Shown: positions 1 through 8,693, counted from the first letter of the stretch. The stretch is 64,000 nucleotides of DNA from Hydrogenophaga sp. SL48 (GCF_021729865.1 NZ_CP063400.1:558001-622000), one strand, 5' to 3'. The notes: generated by a model from the sequence alone, not told the origin. Program-made: numbers and translations.

Positions 1-837
1 GATCCCGCGAGCACCGAGGTCAAGATCCTCAACCCCTGGGACACGCGCACCGCGTTCGACAACGACCCGGTCGAGTTCCGTCCCGCGAACGTGGGTTACG
101 AGGCCTGGCTGCCCTTCGACACCTTCGCCGGTGATTTCGGCAACATGGCCGAGGCCGACTACGGCAACTGGCGCATCCTGCATCTGCCGGCGAGCGCGGC
201 GGGTGCCCAGGCCCTGTCGGCCTCCGACGACGCGGGCAGCGAGGCCGTGGACGACCCCGAGCAGATCCACCTGCTGCCGCCGCCCCCGCCGGTGGTGCGC
301 GAGCTGAGCGTGTCGCGGGCGCTCGATGGCGGCGCGACCGTGGCGATCGCCACCACCATCGCCGGCGCCGTCATGGAGCGCCTGGCCAACAACGACGGCG
401 ACATCACCTGGGAGCTGGACCAGCTGCGTGGCTACAAGCACCCCAACGACATCGCGCCGTCGCCCCTGCCGCCCGCGAGCGATGCGCGGCCCATCCGCCT
501 GACCGACTGGCCGGCGGTCGACGTGGGCTTCCTGGTCAAGGACCGGATCAGCGCGGGCTTCGAAATCAACTGGCAGTACAACGGCCGGTCGGTGGGCAAT
601 GTGCTGATCAGCAACATCGCGACCAACGACGCCATCGGCATGGGCCTGGTCGTGAAGGCCAAGATCATGGACGACAACATCGTCTACCCGCGCAGCAACC
701 CGACCTTCGCGGCACTGCGCGTGCGCTTCGAGTACCGGTTCACCCACTACGTGCGCGGCGACAAGATCGCGATCCGCGACATCCGCCTGTTCGGTGACGG
801 CACCTACAGCGACGACGGGCGTTGGGAACAGACCTGA
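1..837 (+). CDS. C-terminal part of a probable papain-like cysteine protease (5' end outside window)
   Basis: The frame is open from base 1 to the stop at 837 (278 codons), so the gene starts upstream. The first residues carry ILNPWDTR followed by YEAWLPF and YGNWRILHL. This resembles the end of papain-like/C39-like cysteine protease domains, where the Asn of an NPW-type motif completes the Cys-His-Asn triad; the Cys and His would lie outside the window. After a Pro-rich linker (PPPPPVV, near codon 95) comes a roughly 180-residue beta-rich tail that I do not recognise. It is the first visible gene of a tight same-strand cluster, with the next ATG 15 bases after its stop. GTG at 91 is an internal alternative start but would cut the protease motif. 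The protease call is an inference from the tail of the domain only. Confidence 0.5.
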   Translation, partial: DPASTEVKILNPWDTRTAFDNDPVEFRPANVGYEAWLPFDTFAGDFGNMAEADYGNWRILHLPASAAGAQALSASDDAGSEAVDDPEQIHLLPPPPPVVRELSVSRALDGGATVAIATTIAGAVMERLANNDGDITWELDQLRGYKHPNDIAPSPLPPASDARPIRLTDWPAVDVGFLVKDRISAGFEINWQYNGRSVGNVLISNIATNDAIGMGLVVKAKIMDDNIVYPRSNPTFAALRVRFEYRFTHYVRGDKIAIRDIRLFGDGTYSDDGRWEQT

Positions 838-852
838 GGCGGAGCAGCCACC

Positions 853-1815
853 ATGTCCGGCCCCACGCGCACCAGCGGTTCGATCTTCCCGGCCCGGCCC
901 GGCCCGGCGCTGTCGCGCGCCCAGGCCGGTGAGACGGTCGCCGCCACGCCGTCGCCGCCCGCCGCCGCGAGCAAGCCGCCCGCCACCGAGACCATCGCGC
1001 GCCGGGCCGGCGCGATGGTCAATGAAATCGACTTCCCGGGCTTCGTGTCCCAGCTCGTGCACGGCACCTTCGACGCCATTGTCGATGCCTCGATCCGGCA
1101 GATGGAGAGCTACTCCGGCCTGGTGTCGGCGGTGGCGAAGACGGTGGACCAGTTCACCGAAGAGAACGTGACCTTCAACCAGGCGCGCGACTGGCTGGTC
1201 TCGCGCTACCCCGGCGACGTGGTGCTCCAGCTGCCGGACGCCACCGGAACCGAACCCCGGCTGTCGCCCCGTGCCGAGGAGCTCAGCCCCGTGTGGCTGG
1301 CCGACTACGGCCTGGAAGGGCAGGAGCTGAGCACCGAGCTGCTGGAGCAGCAGGTGTTGCCCCAGGTGCGCAACAAGGTGGGCGCCGAGCGCCAGCAGCT
1401 GCTGGCCACCATGGTGCTGCTCGGCCTGAACCGCGTCGCCGTGCGCGACGGCAGCATCAGCGCCAAGGTCATGTTCCGCGCGGCGGCGCGCGACGCCGCC
1501 GCCGTGCAATACGCCACCAGCAGCGACCCGCAGGCGATCGCCACCTGGGGCGAGCGCGGCAGCCTCAGCCAGACCTCGCAGAGCACGACCATGGTGTCCA
1601 CGCTCGCGGTCAACGCCCAGAACGAGTCCACCGTGCGTGCCGACCTGTTCGGCGAGGTCAAGCTCAACTTCGTCAGCGAGACCCTGCCGCTCGACCGCCT
1701 GGCCGACGCCGCCAAGATCGCCCTGGTGCAGCAGCACTCGCCGGCCATGCGCCCCGCCGCGCCACCGCCCGCGTTGCCACCCGCCGCGCCGCCGGCCGCC
1801 GAAGGGAGGCCGTGA
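853..1815 (+). CDS. Cluster paralogue 1 (unrecognised family), 320 aa
   Basis: First of four paralogues in the cluster (others begin at 7374, 8713 and 10882). I do not recognise the family. After a Pro/Ala-rich N-terminus of about 55 residues come the three shared blocks: a helical block (IDFPGFVSQLVHGTFDAIVD, continuing to QMESY and TVDQF), a core block (RQQLLATMVLLGLNRVAV then DGSISAKVMF), and a late strand (EVKLNFVSETLPLDRLAD). The C-terminus is a Pro/Ala tail. It lacks the N-terminal helical domain (LLESS...VASYLA type) of the other three and is the shortest copy. ATG at 853 follows GGCGGAG. The stop overlaps the next ATG as ATGA. No signal peptide or membrane span is seen, so it is probably cytoplasmic. 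Confidence 0.8.
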   Translation: MSGPTRTSGSIFPARPGPALSRAQAGETVAATPSPPAAASKPPATETIARRAGAMVNEIDFPGFVSQLVHGTFDAIVDASIRQMESYSGLVSAVAKTVDQFTEENVTFNQARDWLVSRYPGDVVLQLPDATGTEPRLSPRAEELSPVWLADYGLEGQELSTELLEQQVLPQVRNKVGAERQQLLATMVLLGLNRVAVRDGSISAKVMFRAAARDAAAVQYATSSDPQAIATWGERGSLSQTSQSTTMVSTLAVNAQNESTVRADLFGEVKLNFVSETLPLDRLADAAKIALVQQHSPAMRPAAPPPALPPAAPPAAEGRP

Positions 1816-2063
1816 TGATGCGCGAGCTCTCCCAGCTGCTGGACGGGCTGCACGACGGCCTGCTGGCCATCGAGGCGCGCGAAGGCCTGCGCCTGTCCCA
1901 GGTCGACATGACCCTGCCGATCGACCTGCGGCCGGTGTTCCGCGACGGCGGCTGTGTGCTGCTTGCGGACTTCACCCGCAGCAGCGAGGTCAACGCCTGG
2001 AGCGCCACGCCCTCGCGGCTGACGCTGGGCTGGAGCAGTGACGGTGTGGGAGCCGAGCCATGA
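1815..2063 (+). CDS. Small beta protein, 82 aa, like the N-terminal domain of the next gene
   Basis: ATG at 1815 overlaps the previous stop (ATGA), and its own TGA overlaps the next ATG at 2060, so it is translationally coupled on both sides. A second in-frame ATG follows at 1818. After a short helix (LSQLLDGLHDGLLAIE) the rest is alternating strands, DMTLPIDLRPVF and CVLLADF, ending SRLTLGW. The order is similar to residues 40-87 of the neighbour (VSLDLRAFVQILDD ... KLQLTTIT), suggesting a stand-alone copy of the same beta module. The pattern recalls the trypsin-co-occurring (trypco2-like) domain, known from protease-associated conflict operons; that resemblance is by eye and weak. Too hydrophilic for a membrane protein. 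Confidence 0.75.
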   Translation: MMRELSQLLDGLHDGLLAIEAREGLRLSQVDMTLPIDLRPVFRDGGCVLLADFTRSSEVNAWSATPSRLTLGWSSDGVGAEP

Positions 2064-2833
2064 GCACGCCGCTGCTGCAGGACGCCGGCGTCCCCTTCGA
2101 CCTGTTCATCTCGTCGCTGACCGAGCAGCTCGACAAGGCGCAGGCCTCGATGGCGATCAAGGCGAGGCTGGGCAAGCTGCCGCTGACCTTCGCGGTCAAG
2201 GAGGTGTCGCTGGACCTGCGCGCGTTCGTGCAGATCCTGGACGACGACATCTACCTGCGGCCGGCCGGCCCCGGCGAGACCGAGGCCAGCAGTATCAAGC
2301 TGCAGCTGACCACGATCACCAAACCCATGATCGACGAGAACAGCGTCGACTACAGCACCGAAGACCCGAAGTTCTCGCTGCGCGAGGCCCTGGGCGACCA
2401 GATCTCCGAGACCGAGCAGCGCCAGCTCGAACGCATCGGCGTGCGCACGGTGCAGCAGCTCAACGAGCTGAAAGAAAAGGCCGGCACCGACGTGATCGCG
2501 CGCCTCTCGCGCATGCCGGTCAACCGTCTGCAGCAGGCCTTGCTGCGCGCGGCGGCGCCGCGGGTCACGCGGGTCGAGCCCGGCGCCGGCACCGGCCCGG
2601 GCGACACCTCGGGCCGGGTGCACCTGAGCGCGCCCGGCCTGCGCCCCGGGCGTCTGCCGCGCGTGCGCGCGGCCGGGGAGAGCGTGGCCGTGGTCGGCGC
2701 CGAGGACGGCCGCATCGTGCTCGCGCCGATGGCGTCGCAGCTCGGGTGCGAGGCCGAGGTCGATTTCGGCGACGGGCAGGTGGCGCGTGTCGAACTGAGC
2801 GACGGCCGGCTCGGGCAATGGAGGCCGGCATGA
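2060..2833 (+). CDS. Beta domain + helix-hairpin-helix-like segment + C-terminal beta domain, 257 aa
   Basis: Three parts can be seen. Residues 12-90 are an amphipathic helix followed by strands (LTFAVKEVSLDLRAF, KLQLTTIT), resembling the preceding small protein and perhaps trypco2-like domains. Residues 112-165 (ISETEQRQLERIGVRTVQQL ... LSRMPVNRLQQALLRA) have the spacing of HhH/DUF4332-type helical pairs, which usually bind nucleic acid or protein. Residues 185-255 form a small beta sandwich (LSAPGLRPGRLPRVRAAG, then AEVDFGDGQVARVEL), similar in pattern to TIG-like domains. Both ends overlap neighbours by ATGA, so its product is likely made in proportion to the small protein before it and the subtilisin after it. 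Function unknown; an adaptor or recognition role is inference. Confidence 0.75.
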   Translation: MSTPLLQDAGVPFDLFISSLTEQLDKAQASMAIKARLGKLPLTFAVKEVSLDLRAFVQILDDDIYLRPAGPGETEASSIKLQLTTITKPMIDENSVDYSTEDPKFSLREALGDQISETEQRQLERIGVRTVQQLNELKEKAGTDVIARLSRMPVNRLQQALLRAAAPRVTRVEPGAGTGPGDTSGRVHLSAPGLRPGRLPRVRAAGESVAVVGAEDGRIVLAPMASQLGCEAEVDFGDGQVARVELSDGRLGQWRPA

Positions 2834-4257
2834 ACACCTCTCACACCGTGCGCGGCCGCCTGTTGCTCACGCTCAAACTGGGCGAGATGCCCGAGCACGT
2901 GCCGGGCTGGCGCGCCTGCACCCACCACGGCGCCGACATGGCCGAGCACATCGACGGTGGCGTGATCGACCGCCTGCTGCGCCACCACGGCGGCGCGCTG
3001 CGCGCGGTGCGCCTGCACAGCGCGCGCCAGCCGCGCAGCGCGCGCGCCGTGCCCGGCGCCTACCGCTTCGACGAGGTCGAGCAGATCAGCGGCGTGGCCC
3101 GGGTGCTGCGGGTGCAGGTGCGCGACCCGGCCGGCATGCCGGCGCTGCTGCAGGCGCTGGCGGAAGTGCCCATGGTCGAGCGGGTCACGGCCAACCACCT
3201 CAGCCACGCGCCGTTTGCCGACGCGCCCGGGGCAGGGATCGCGGCAGACGTCCGGACCCTGGACCACGCCTGGGTGCGGCAGTGCGCGCGCATCGACGAG
3301 GCCCTGCGCTACGAAGGCGGTGACCCGGCGGTGGTGCTCGGCCTGGCCGACACCGGCGTGTCGCTGTCGCACGTCGAGCTGGCGTCGCGGCTGCGCGCGG
3401 GTTTCGACAGCGTGGACCTCGACCCCGAGACCGTGGGCGGCGTCACCCTGGTCGGCGACTACCGCCGCGCCGGCGAACGCCCGCAGGACGAGGTCGGCCA
3501 CGGCAGCGGCTGCGCCGGCATCATGGCGGCCCTCGGCAAGGGCATGCCCCCGGGGGCCGCGGGCGCCTGCGGGCTCACGCCGGTGCGGGTGCTGGGCGCC
3601 GCGCTCGGCCCCGGCGACAAGCGCGTGGGCGTGGGCGCGCTCGACAACATCGACGCCGGCATGAAGCGGCTGATCGACCTGGGCGTGAAGGTCATCAACA
3701 TGAGTTTCGGCACGCCCGAGTCCATGCTCGACGCCGATGCGCCGAGGCCCCATGAAGAAATCGTGCGCTACGCGCTGGCGCGGGGCGTGATCCTGGTGGC
3801 GGCGAGCGGCAACTCGGGCCTGAGCGAGCGCTACTTCCCGGCGGCGCTGCCCGGGGTCATCGCGGTCGGCGCGATCGAGCGCGGCCTGGGCCCCGCGTCC
3901 TTTTCCACCCGGGGCGGGCATGTGGCCCTGTGTGCGCCTGGCCGCGACATCCGCACCTGCGGCATCAGCGGCTACCAGCTGGCCAGCGGCACCAGCTTTG
4001 CCGCCCCGCACGTGGCCGCGGTCTGTGCGCTGCTGGCGTCGCGCGCCCAGCGGCGTGCCCAGCCGCTGGACAGCGTCGAGGCGCGGGACATCCTGATCGC
4101 CAGCGCGAGGCCGTTTGCGGTGGCCGGCGTGACCGGTTGCGGTGCGGGCGTGCTCGATGCGCTGGCCGCGCTGCGGCGGCTCGACGCGGACATCGACCGC
4201 CGGCTGCGAGAAGAAGACGGCCCTGCCGATGAACCCGACGCTCTGGCGGTTGCCTGA
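2830..4257 (+). CDS. Subtilisin-like serine protease (S8), intracellular type, 475 aa
   Basis: An S8 peptidase with all catalytic elements: Asp174 in GLADTGVSLSH, His224 in EVGHGSGCAG, oxyanion Asn328 in VAASGNSG and Ser389 in SGTSFAAPH. The His motif is HGSGCAG rather than the usual HGTHVAG. Residues 1-150 are a pro- or recognition region without a signal peptide, so the enzyme should act in the cytoplasm. The C-terminal 45 residues are Arg/Asp/Glu-rich and hydrophilic. ATG at 2830 overlaps the previous stop (ATGA), which fixes the start; longer in-frame extensions upstream are shadow. With a second, cysteine protease at the left end of the cluster, limited proteolysis of a cluster product or of a foreign protein is a reasonable but untested role. 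Confidence 0.9.
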   Translation: MNTSHTVRGRLLLTLKLGEMPEHVPGWRACTHHGADMAEHIDGGVIDRLLRHHGGALRAVRLHSARQPRSARAVPGAYRFDEVEQISGVARVLRVQVRDPAGMPALLQALAEVPMVERVTANHLSHAPFADAPGAGIAADVRTLDHAWVRQCARIDEALRYEGGDPAVVLGLADTGVSLSHVELASRLRAGFDSVDLDPETVGGVTLVGDYRRAGERPQDEVGHGSGCAGIMAALGKGMPPGAAGACGLTPVRVLGAALGPGDKRVGVGALDNIDAGMKRLIDLGVKVINMSFGTPESMLDADAPRPHEEIVRYALARGVILVAASGNSGLSERYFPAALPGVIAVGAIERGLGPASFSTRGGHVALCAPGRDIRTCGISGYQLASGTSFAAPHVAAVCALLASRAQRRAQPLDSVEARDILIASARPFAVAGVTGCGAGVLDALAALRRLDADIDRRLREEDGPADEPDALAVA

Positions 4258-4303
4258 GCCCCCAGGCCACCACCGATGACACCCGGCAAACAAGGAGAGA
4301 GCC

Positions 4304-6193
4304 ATGGTCACCCGAAGTAAACCCACCCCCTCGCGCGCTGCCCCGGGCGCCGCGGCCTCCTCGCGCCGCGCCGCGGCCACCACCGCTGGCACCCGCCGGT
4401 CTTCCACCACCACTTCCGGCCTGCGGGCCCCAACCACCGAAGGACATACCATGAACCGCATCCTCCTGGTCGACCTCGGCGAGCGCGAACTGAAAGAACG
4501 GCAGGCGTTGCGCGCTCGGCGGCAGGTCCTTGAAACCATCCAGAACACCGCCGACACCAGCGGTGGCCTCAGCGCCCGCCAGCTGGAGGAACTCGCCGGC
4601 ATCGTCGAGAAACTGGCCAGCGACGTGGTCGCTGACCCCTTCTACCGCAAGGTGGCGGCGACCTACGCGCAGAAGCCCTGGGACGAGCTGGCCGACGCCG
4701 ACGACAGCGAGTTTGTCCACAAATACGGCCTGATCGGCACCCAGCGCGTGCCGTCCAACTTCCTCGATGCACTGCAAGCCAGCGAACGCGAGATCGTCGG
4801 CATCTGCGGCCTGCTGCAGATCGAAGGCACCACCGACGACGGCCGCCGTGGTTTCGTGCAGAAGGTCAGCGCCGCCCAGGGCGAGTACCGCGAATGCCGC
4901 GCGCTGTTCGACGCAGCGTTCGAGCTGCTGAGCAAGAAATACCTGGTCACCCTGCGTTCGCAGATCCAGTCCCGGCTGATCGACGAAGACATCTATGGCT
5001 GCATCGAACCCGGCGGCGACCCGCAGGACCGCAAGACGGTCAAGGAGATGCAGCCCAACGCGACCGACAAGGTCTGCGTGCTCAGCGGGCGCAACCTGGC
5101 CGCGGTCGTGCGCAAGCTCGCGGCCGACGGCGTCAGCGCCAACGACCCCTGGCTCACCAGCCGCATCGAGAACACCTACGAGATGCAGAGCGGCGTGGTC
5201 GGTGGCGCCTCGCCGTCCTCGTTCGACATCCCGCTGCCCGACCTCGAAGAGGCCACCGACGGCGAGATCGTGCGCGAAAACCTCGACGCCGCCCAGGCCA
5301 TCTACTTCTCCTACCAGCTGGAAGAGGCGCGCATGCCCCAGGTGGTCGAGCGCATCGTCGAGCTGTTCCGCGCCGGCCTGCTGCCGCTGAGCTACGGCAA
5401 GACCGGCGACTACCTCTACGGCTACTACAAGAAGGCCTCGGAGCGCATCACCGAGGGCGAGCGCCGCGACCTCTACATGCGCGCCTTCGGCGCCCCCGGC
5501 GGCGACCCGAGCACCAACCAGCCCAACCGCGAATTCAACGACCTGTGGTGGCGCTTCGTGTCGTCGGTGTCCTCGTTCGGCCGCCAGCTCACCGTCGACC
5601 GCATGTTCCGCAGCCAGATCCCGCTGTCGGTGTCGCAGGAACAGGTGCGCAAGGCCGCGCGCGACCTCGCCGCCAGCCTGTCGCGCAACTGCTATGGCAT
5701 CGCCTACCAGTTCTCCAAGGAGCTCAAGACCCTGATCATCGAGTACCGCGACCTGCTCAGCGACCAGGAGATCCGCACCTCGTTCGGCGCCCGCGACATG
5801 TGGCAGGTGATGGACCAGGTCAATGCCAACTACCTCGGTGGCACGCGCAACAGCCACCGTTACCGCACCCAGGCCAAGTGCGGTGCCATCGTCATCGCCT
5901 GGCTTGCACGCAACCACCAGCGCCTGACCAACCGCCTGGGCGAGGTGATCTCGACCAACGCGCTGACCAACCCGCAGCTGCGCGGCAGCGACCGGCCGAT
6001 GGAAGACCCCACCGACTGGGACCTGCTGCAGGCCTGCGAGCAGCTGATCGCGGTGGGTGGCATCGGGGACCAGCGGGTCGAAGACTTTTCGCAGCCGGTC
6101 GAGTCGCCCACCATCACCAGCAAGCCCATCGAGATGCCGCAGATGGCGCGCGATGCGCTGGATTCGGCGGGCATCAGCCTGCCGGGCTTCTGA
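4304..6193 (+). CDS. Large helical protein of unknown function, 629 aa
   Basis: I do not recognise this protein. It is largely alpha-helical, soluble and charged, with tracts such as LARRNHQRL-like basic helices near the end and a Tyr/Lys-rich run GDYLYGYYKKASERITEG around residue 370. Two starts are credible: ATG 4304, with a strong AAGGAGAGA just upstream, and ATG 4451 (MNRILLVDLGEREL), preceded by GAAGGAC. I chose 4304; it adds 49 Ser/Thr/Arg/Ala/Pro-rich residues that look disordered. It lies 46 bases after the subtilisin and 45 before the prenyltransferase-like gene. It is the longest product of the cluster. Candidate roles (scaffold, protease substrate) are inference only. Confidence 0.75.
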   Translation: MVTRSKPTPSRAAPGAAASSRRAAATTAGTRRSSTTTSGLRAPTTEGHTMNRILLVDLGERELKERQALRARRQVLETIQNTADTSGGLSARQLEELAGIVEKLASDVVADPFYRKVAATYAQKPWDELADADDSEFVHKYGLIGTQRVPSNFLDALQASEREIVGICGLLQIEGTTDDGRRGFVQKVSAAQGEYRECRALFDAAFELLSKKYLVTLRSQIQSRLIDEDIYGCIEPGGDPQDRKTVKEMQPNATDKVCVLSGRNLAAVVRKLAADGVSANDPWLTSRIENTYEMQSGVVGGASPSSFDIPLPDLEEATDGEIVRENLDAAQAIYFSYQLEEARMPQVVERIVELFRAGLLPLSYGKTGDYLYGYYKKASERITEGERRDLYMRAFGAPGGDPSTNQPNREFNDLWWRFVSSVSSFGRQLTVDRMFRSQIPLSVSQEQVRKAARDLAASLSRNCYGIAYQFSKELKTLIIEYRDLLSDQEIRTSFGARDMWQVMDQVNANYLGGTRNSHRYRTQAKCGAIVIAWLARNHQRLTNRLGEVISTNALTNPQLRGSDRPMEDPTDWDLLQACEQLIAVGGIGDQRVEDFSQPVESPTITSKPIEMPQMARDALDSAGISLPGF

Positions 6194-6238
6194 CGGTTCG
6201 CTGGTCGCCACGCACCCCCACGCTTCAGGAGAACCGCC

Positions 6239-7291
6239 ATGTCCTACCCAGGCCCCCGAGCCCACCCGATGAAGAACCTGGTGACGCGTTCGCTGAACTC
6301 CGCCTCGCAGGCGCTGGGCACCCGCGACCCCATGCCCTACGTCGGCGACCTGATCGAACGCACCTTCTACCTGCCGGACGACGACATTTCCTACGCCAAC
6401 AACCGCCTCACGCCGGGCGCGGTGCCCTACGAGCCCTCGTTCTCGGAGTCCGAGCCCCACACCCTGCGCTTCACCATCGAGCCCCTGGGGCCGAACGCCT
6501 CGCCGGTGGCGCGCCGCGACGAGGCCACGCGCGAGATGCGCCGCCTGATCCAGCCCGTGTTCGGCCGCGACGCGCTGCGCTGGTTCGACAGCCGCAGCGA
6601 AGAGTGGCGCGGTTTCGGGGGCATGAGCTGGATGAACTTCGGGGCCTGGTTCGGCAGCGCCTTCGACGAAGACGGGCTGTACGCCGCCAAGATCTACTAC
6701 GAGCTGCTGCCCTCGCAGATCGACGCGCTGTCGCCGACGCTCGCCGACCTCACGCGCCGGGTGATGGCCGAGATGCCGACCCTGATGCCCATCTTCACCT
6801 CCATCGGCTGCAAGCGCGACAGCGGCAGCCAGCGCGTCACCTTCTTGCACCGGGGGGCCCTGGCGGTCAGCGCGCTCGGCCCGCTCATGAACCGACTGGG
6901 CATCGGCCACCAGCTGCCCAGCCTGATGCGCATCGTGGGCGTGGCGCTGGGCGGGCGCTTCGAGCTGCCGGCGGGTGGCGTGCTGATCGGCATCCGCGAG
7001 ACGCCCGACGGCGTGGAGCTGAAGCTGGAGATCCTGCTGGCCGCGATCCCCGACCTGCCGTCCCGCTTCCTGGACCTGATCAAGCTGGGCCTGGCCGAAC
7101 GGCCGCGGCAGCTGCTGGCGCTCTCGCGCTGGCTCGAAGCCTTCGGTGTCGACGACGTGGGCCAGCAGGGGCACTTCTCGGTGCTCAGCCTGCGCGTCAC
7201 GCCCACCACGCAGGCCCGCATCAGCCTGTACGTGCGACCGATCGAGTTCGAGATGCGGGAGGCGATCGAGGAAGCCCAGAGCCGGCAATGA
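6239..7291 (+). CDS. Possible ABBA-fold (DMATS/CymD-like) prenyltransferase-type protein, 350 aa
   Basis: Length (350) and several motifs recall aromatic prenyltransferases of the ABBA fold. Residues 58-85 read GAVPYEPSFSESEP then LRFTIEPLGP, like the TPFEFS...RFxxEP segment that contributes the catalytic Glu in DMATS/CymD enzymes. Later strands YAAKIYYELLP (about 155) and ARISLYVRPIEFEMR (C-terminus) resemble the repeated K/R-x-Y strands that line the diphosphate pocket. I cannot see a full set of Lys/Arg/Tyr ligands, and the call is from pattern only; it may be a non-catalytic relative. It lies in the middle of the protease cluster. ATG 6239 follows AGGAGAACCGCC; ATG 6269 (MKNLV) is an alternative start. 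Confidence 0.4.
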   Translation: MSYPGPRAHPMKNLVTRSLNSASQALGTRDPMPYVGDLIERTFYLPDDDISYANNRLTPGAVPYEPSFSESEPHTLRFTIEPLGPNASPVARRDEATREMRRLIQPVFGRDALRWFDSRSEEWRGFGGMSWMNFGAWFGSAFDEDGLYAAKIYYELLPSQIDALSPTLADLTRRVMAEMPTLMPIFTSIGCKRDSGSQRVTFLHRGALAVSALGPLMNRLGIGHQLPSLMRIVGVALGGRFELPAGGVLIGIRETPDGVELKLEILLAAIPDLPSRFLDLIKLGLAERPRQLLALSRWLEAFGVDDVGQQGHFSVLSLRVTPTTQARISLYVRPIEFEMREAIEEAQSRQ

Positions 7292-7373
7292 CCCTGTGGG
7301 CGGGCCCGCCCGCCGCAGCCCCGACGAACCACCGGCCGTGCCCTGCACGGCCACAGACCCGGAGCGACCCGCC

Positions 7374-8693
7374 ATGTCCGCCATTTTTCCGCCCCGAACC
7401 CAGGCCGCTGCCCGGCCTGCGCCGCCGCCCGCCAGCCGGGAAACGCTGGCCGTGGCCCGCCAGCAGGTGCGCCGGCTGCTGGAAAGCAGCGACGCGTTCA
7501 ACCAGCTTGCGCCGGACAAGCGCGAGAGCCTGGCCAAAGGCATGGTCCAGATCGCGAGCTACCTCGCCGAACCGGACGGCGTGCGCCTGAAGCCCGAGCA
7601 GCAGAGCCCGCAGGTGCGGGCGCTGGCGGGCGAGAACTTCGCCCTGAAGAAGTCCGCCGGCAACAACACCGACGAAGAGGGCAAGTTCACCGCGCAGAGC
7701 GCGCGCGAGGGCGCGGCGGTCGCCGGCGCGCTGCTGGAAGCGGTGAACTTCCCGGACTTCTGCGCCGGGCTCATCGACGGCGTGTTCCATTCCATCGTCA
7801 AGAGCTCGATCGAGCAGATGGAGGCCTACGCCAAGCTCGTCGCCGACGTGTCCAAGAGCCTCAACCAGTTCCGCGACGACAACACCACCCAGAACCAGGG
7901 CCGCGACCACCTGATCGAGCAGTTCCCGGACGTGTTCCAGCTGAGCATGGACACCGGCGAATTCGCTTTCGGCGACGAACCGGCGGCCGGGCCAAGGGTG
8001 ACGGTGCGCGAGGGCGTCAACGAGAAGGCTGCGGTCGCGAAGATCAACCAGTCGCTGCCGCTGGACAAGCCGATCGAACGGCTGGACGACGAACTGGTCG
8101 AGGCGCTGCTGGTGCCGGCCGCGCGCACCCAGCTCGCGACCAGCCGGCAGCAGCTGCTGGCGACCATGGTGATGCTGGGCATCAACCGCATCGTGGTCAC
8201 CGACGGCAAGATCTCGGCCAAGGTCATGTACGACTTCAAGGCGCGCGACAACATGCAGTTCCGCCGCAGCGCGCAGAAGTTCGACTACGACAAGAAGCTC
8301 CAGAGCACCACCAGCGAAGGCACCAACGAGCAGAGCAGCAACGAATCGAACCGCGGTTTCACCCGCTCCGCCGACGGCGCCTACGACACCGGCGGCCGCG
8401 ACGCCAGCTTCTACACCAAGGGCACCTACAAGACCACGGCGCAGCCGGTGTTGAACATGGCGTCGGCCTCGCAGACCTCGATCAACGCGAGCCTGGAAAC
8501 CAAGGCCAGCCTTGCCGGCAGCATGGAGGTGAACTTCAAGAGCGACTACCTGCCGCTGGAGAAGCTGGCGAACCCCGAGGCGATCGCCGCGATCCAGATG
8601 AACGCGCAGCCGGGCATGGTGAAGACGATGGCCTCGCGCCCGCCCGCCCCCGCGGCCGGCCAGACACCGCCCGCGACCGCGCCGGCGGCCTGA
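7374..8693 (+). CDS. Cluster paralogue 2 (unrecognised family), 439 aa
   Basis: Second member of the four-paralogue family. Order: Pro/Ala leader; N-terminal helical domain (RRLLESSDAFNQLAPDKRES, then VQIASYLAEP); helical block (NFPDFCAGLIDGVFHSIVKS, then QMEAYAKL); core block (SRQQLLATMVMLGINRIVVT, DGKISAKVMYDFKARD); a variable region rich in Ser/Thr/Asn/Gln (about residues 300-360); late strand (MEVNFKSDYLPLEKLAN); Pro/Ala tail. ATG 7374 is preceded by GGAGCGACCCGCC; longer in-frame extension upstream overlaps the preceding gene and has no ribosome site. No signal peptide or transmembrane helix. The variable low-complexity region is where the paralogues differ most. Function unknown. Confidence 0.8.
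   Translation: MSAIFPPRTQAAARPAPPPASRETLAVARQQVRRLLESSDAFNQLAPDKRESLAKGMVQIASYLAEPDGVRLKPEQQSPQVRALAGENFALKKSAGNNTDEEGKFTAQSAREGAAVAGALLEAVNFPDFCAGLIDGVFHSIVKSSIEQMEAYAKLVADVSKSLNQFRDDNTTQNQGRDHLIEQFPDVFQLSMDTGEFAFGDEPAAGPRVTVREGVNEKAAVAKINQSLPLDKPIERLDDELVEALLVPAARTQLATSRQQLLATMVMLGINRIVVTDGKISAKVMYDFKARDNMQFRRSAQKFDYDKKLQSTTSEGTNEQSSNESNRGFTRSADGAYDTGGRDASFYTKGTYKTTAQPVLNMASASQTSINASLETKASLAGSMEVNFKSDYLPLEKLANPEAIAAIQMNAQPGMVKTMASRPPAPAAGQTPPATAPAA

Noticed and set aside
1815..2063. Precursor peptide of a modified-peptide (RiPP) pathway
   Set aside because: It is a beta-domain protein similar to its neighbour, with no leader/core division or Cys/Ser/Thr-rich core.
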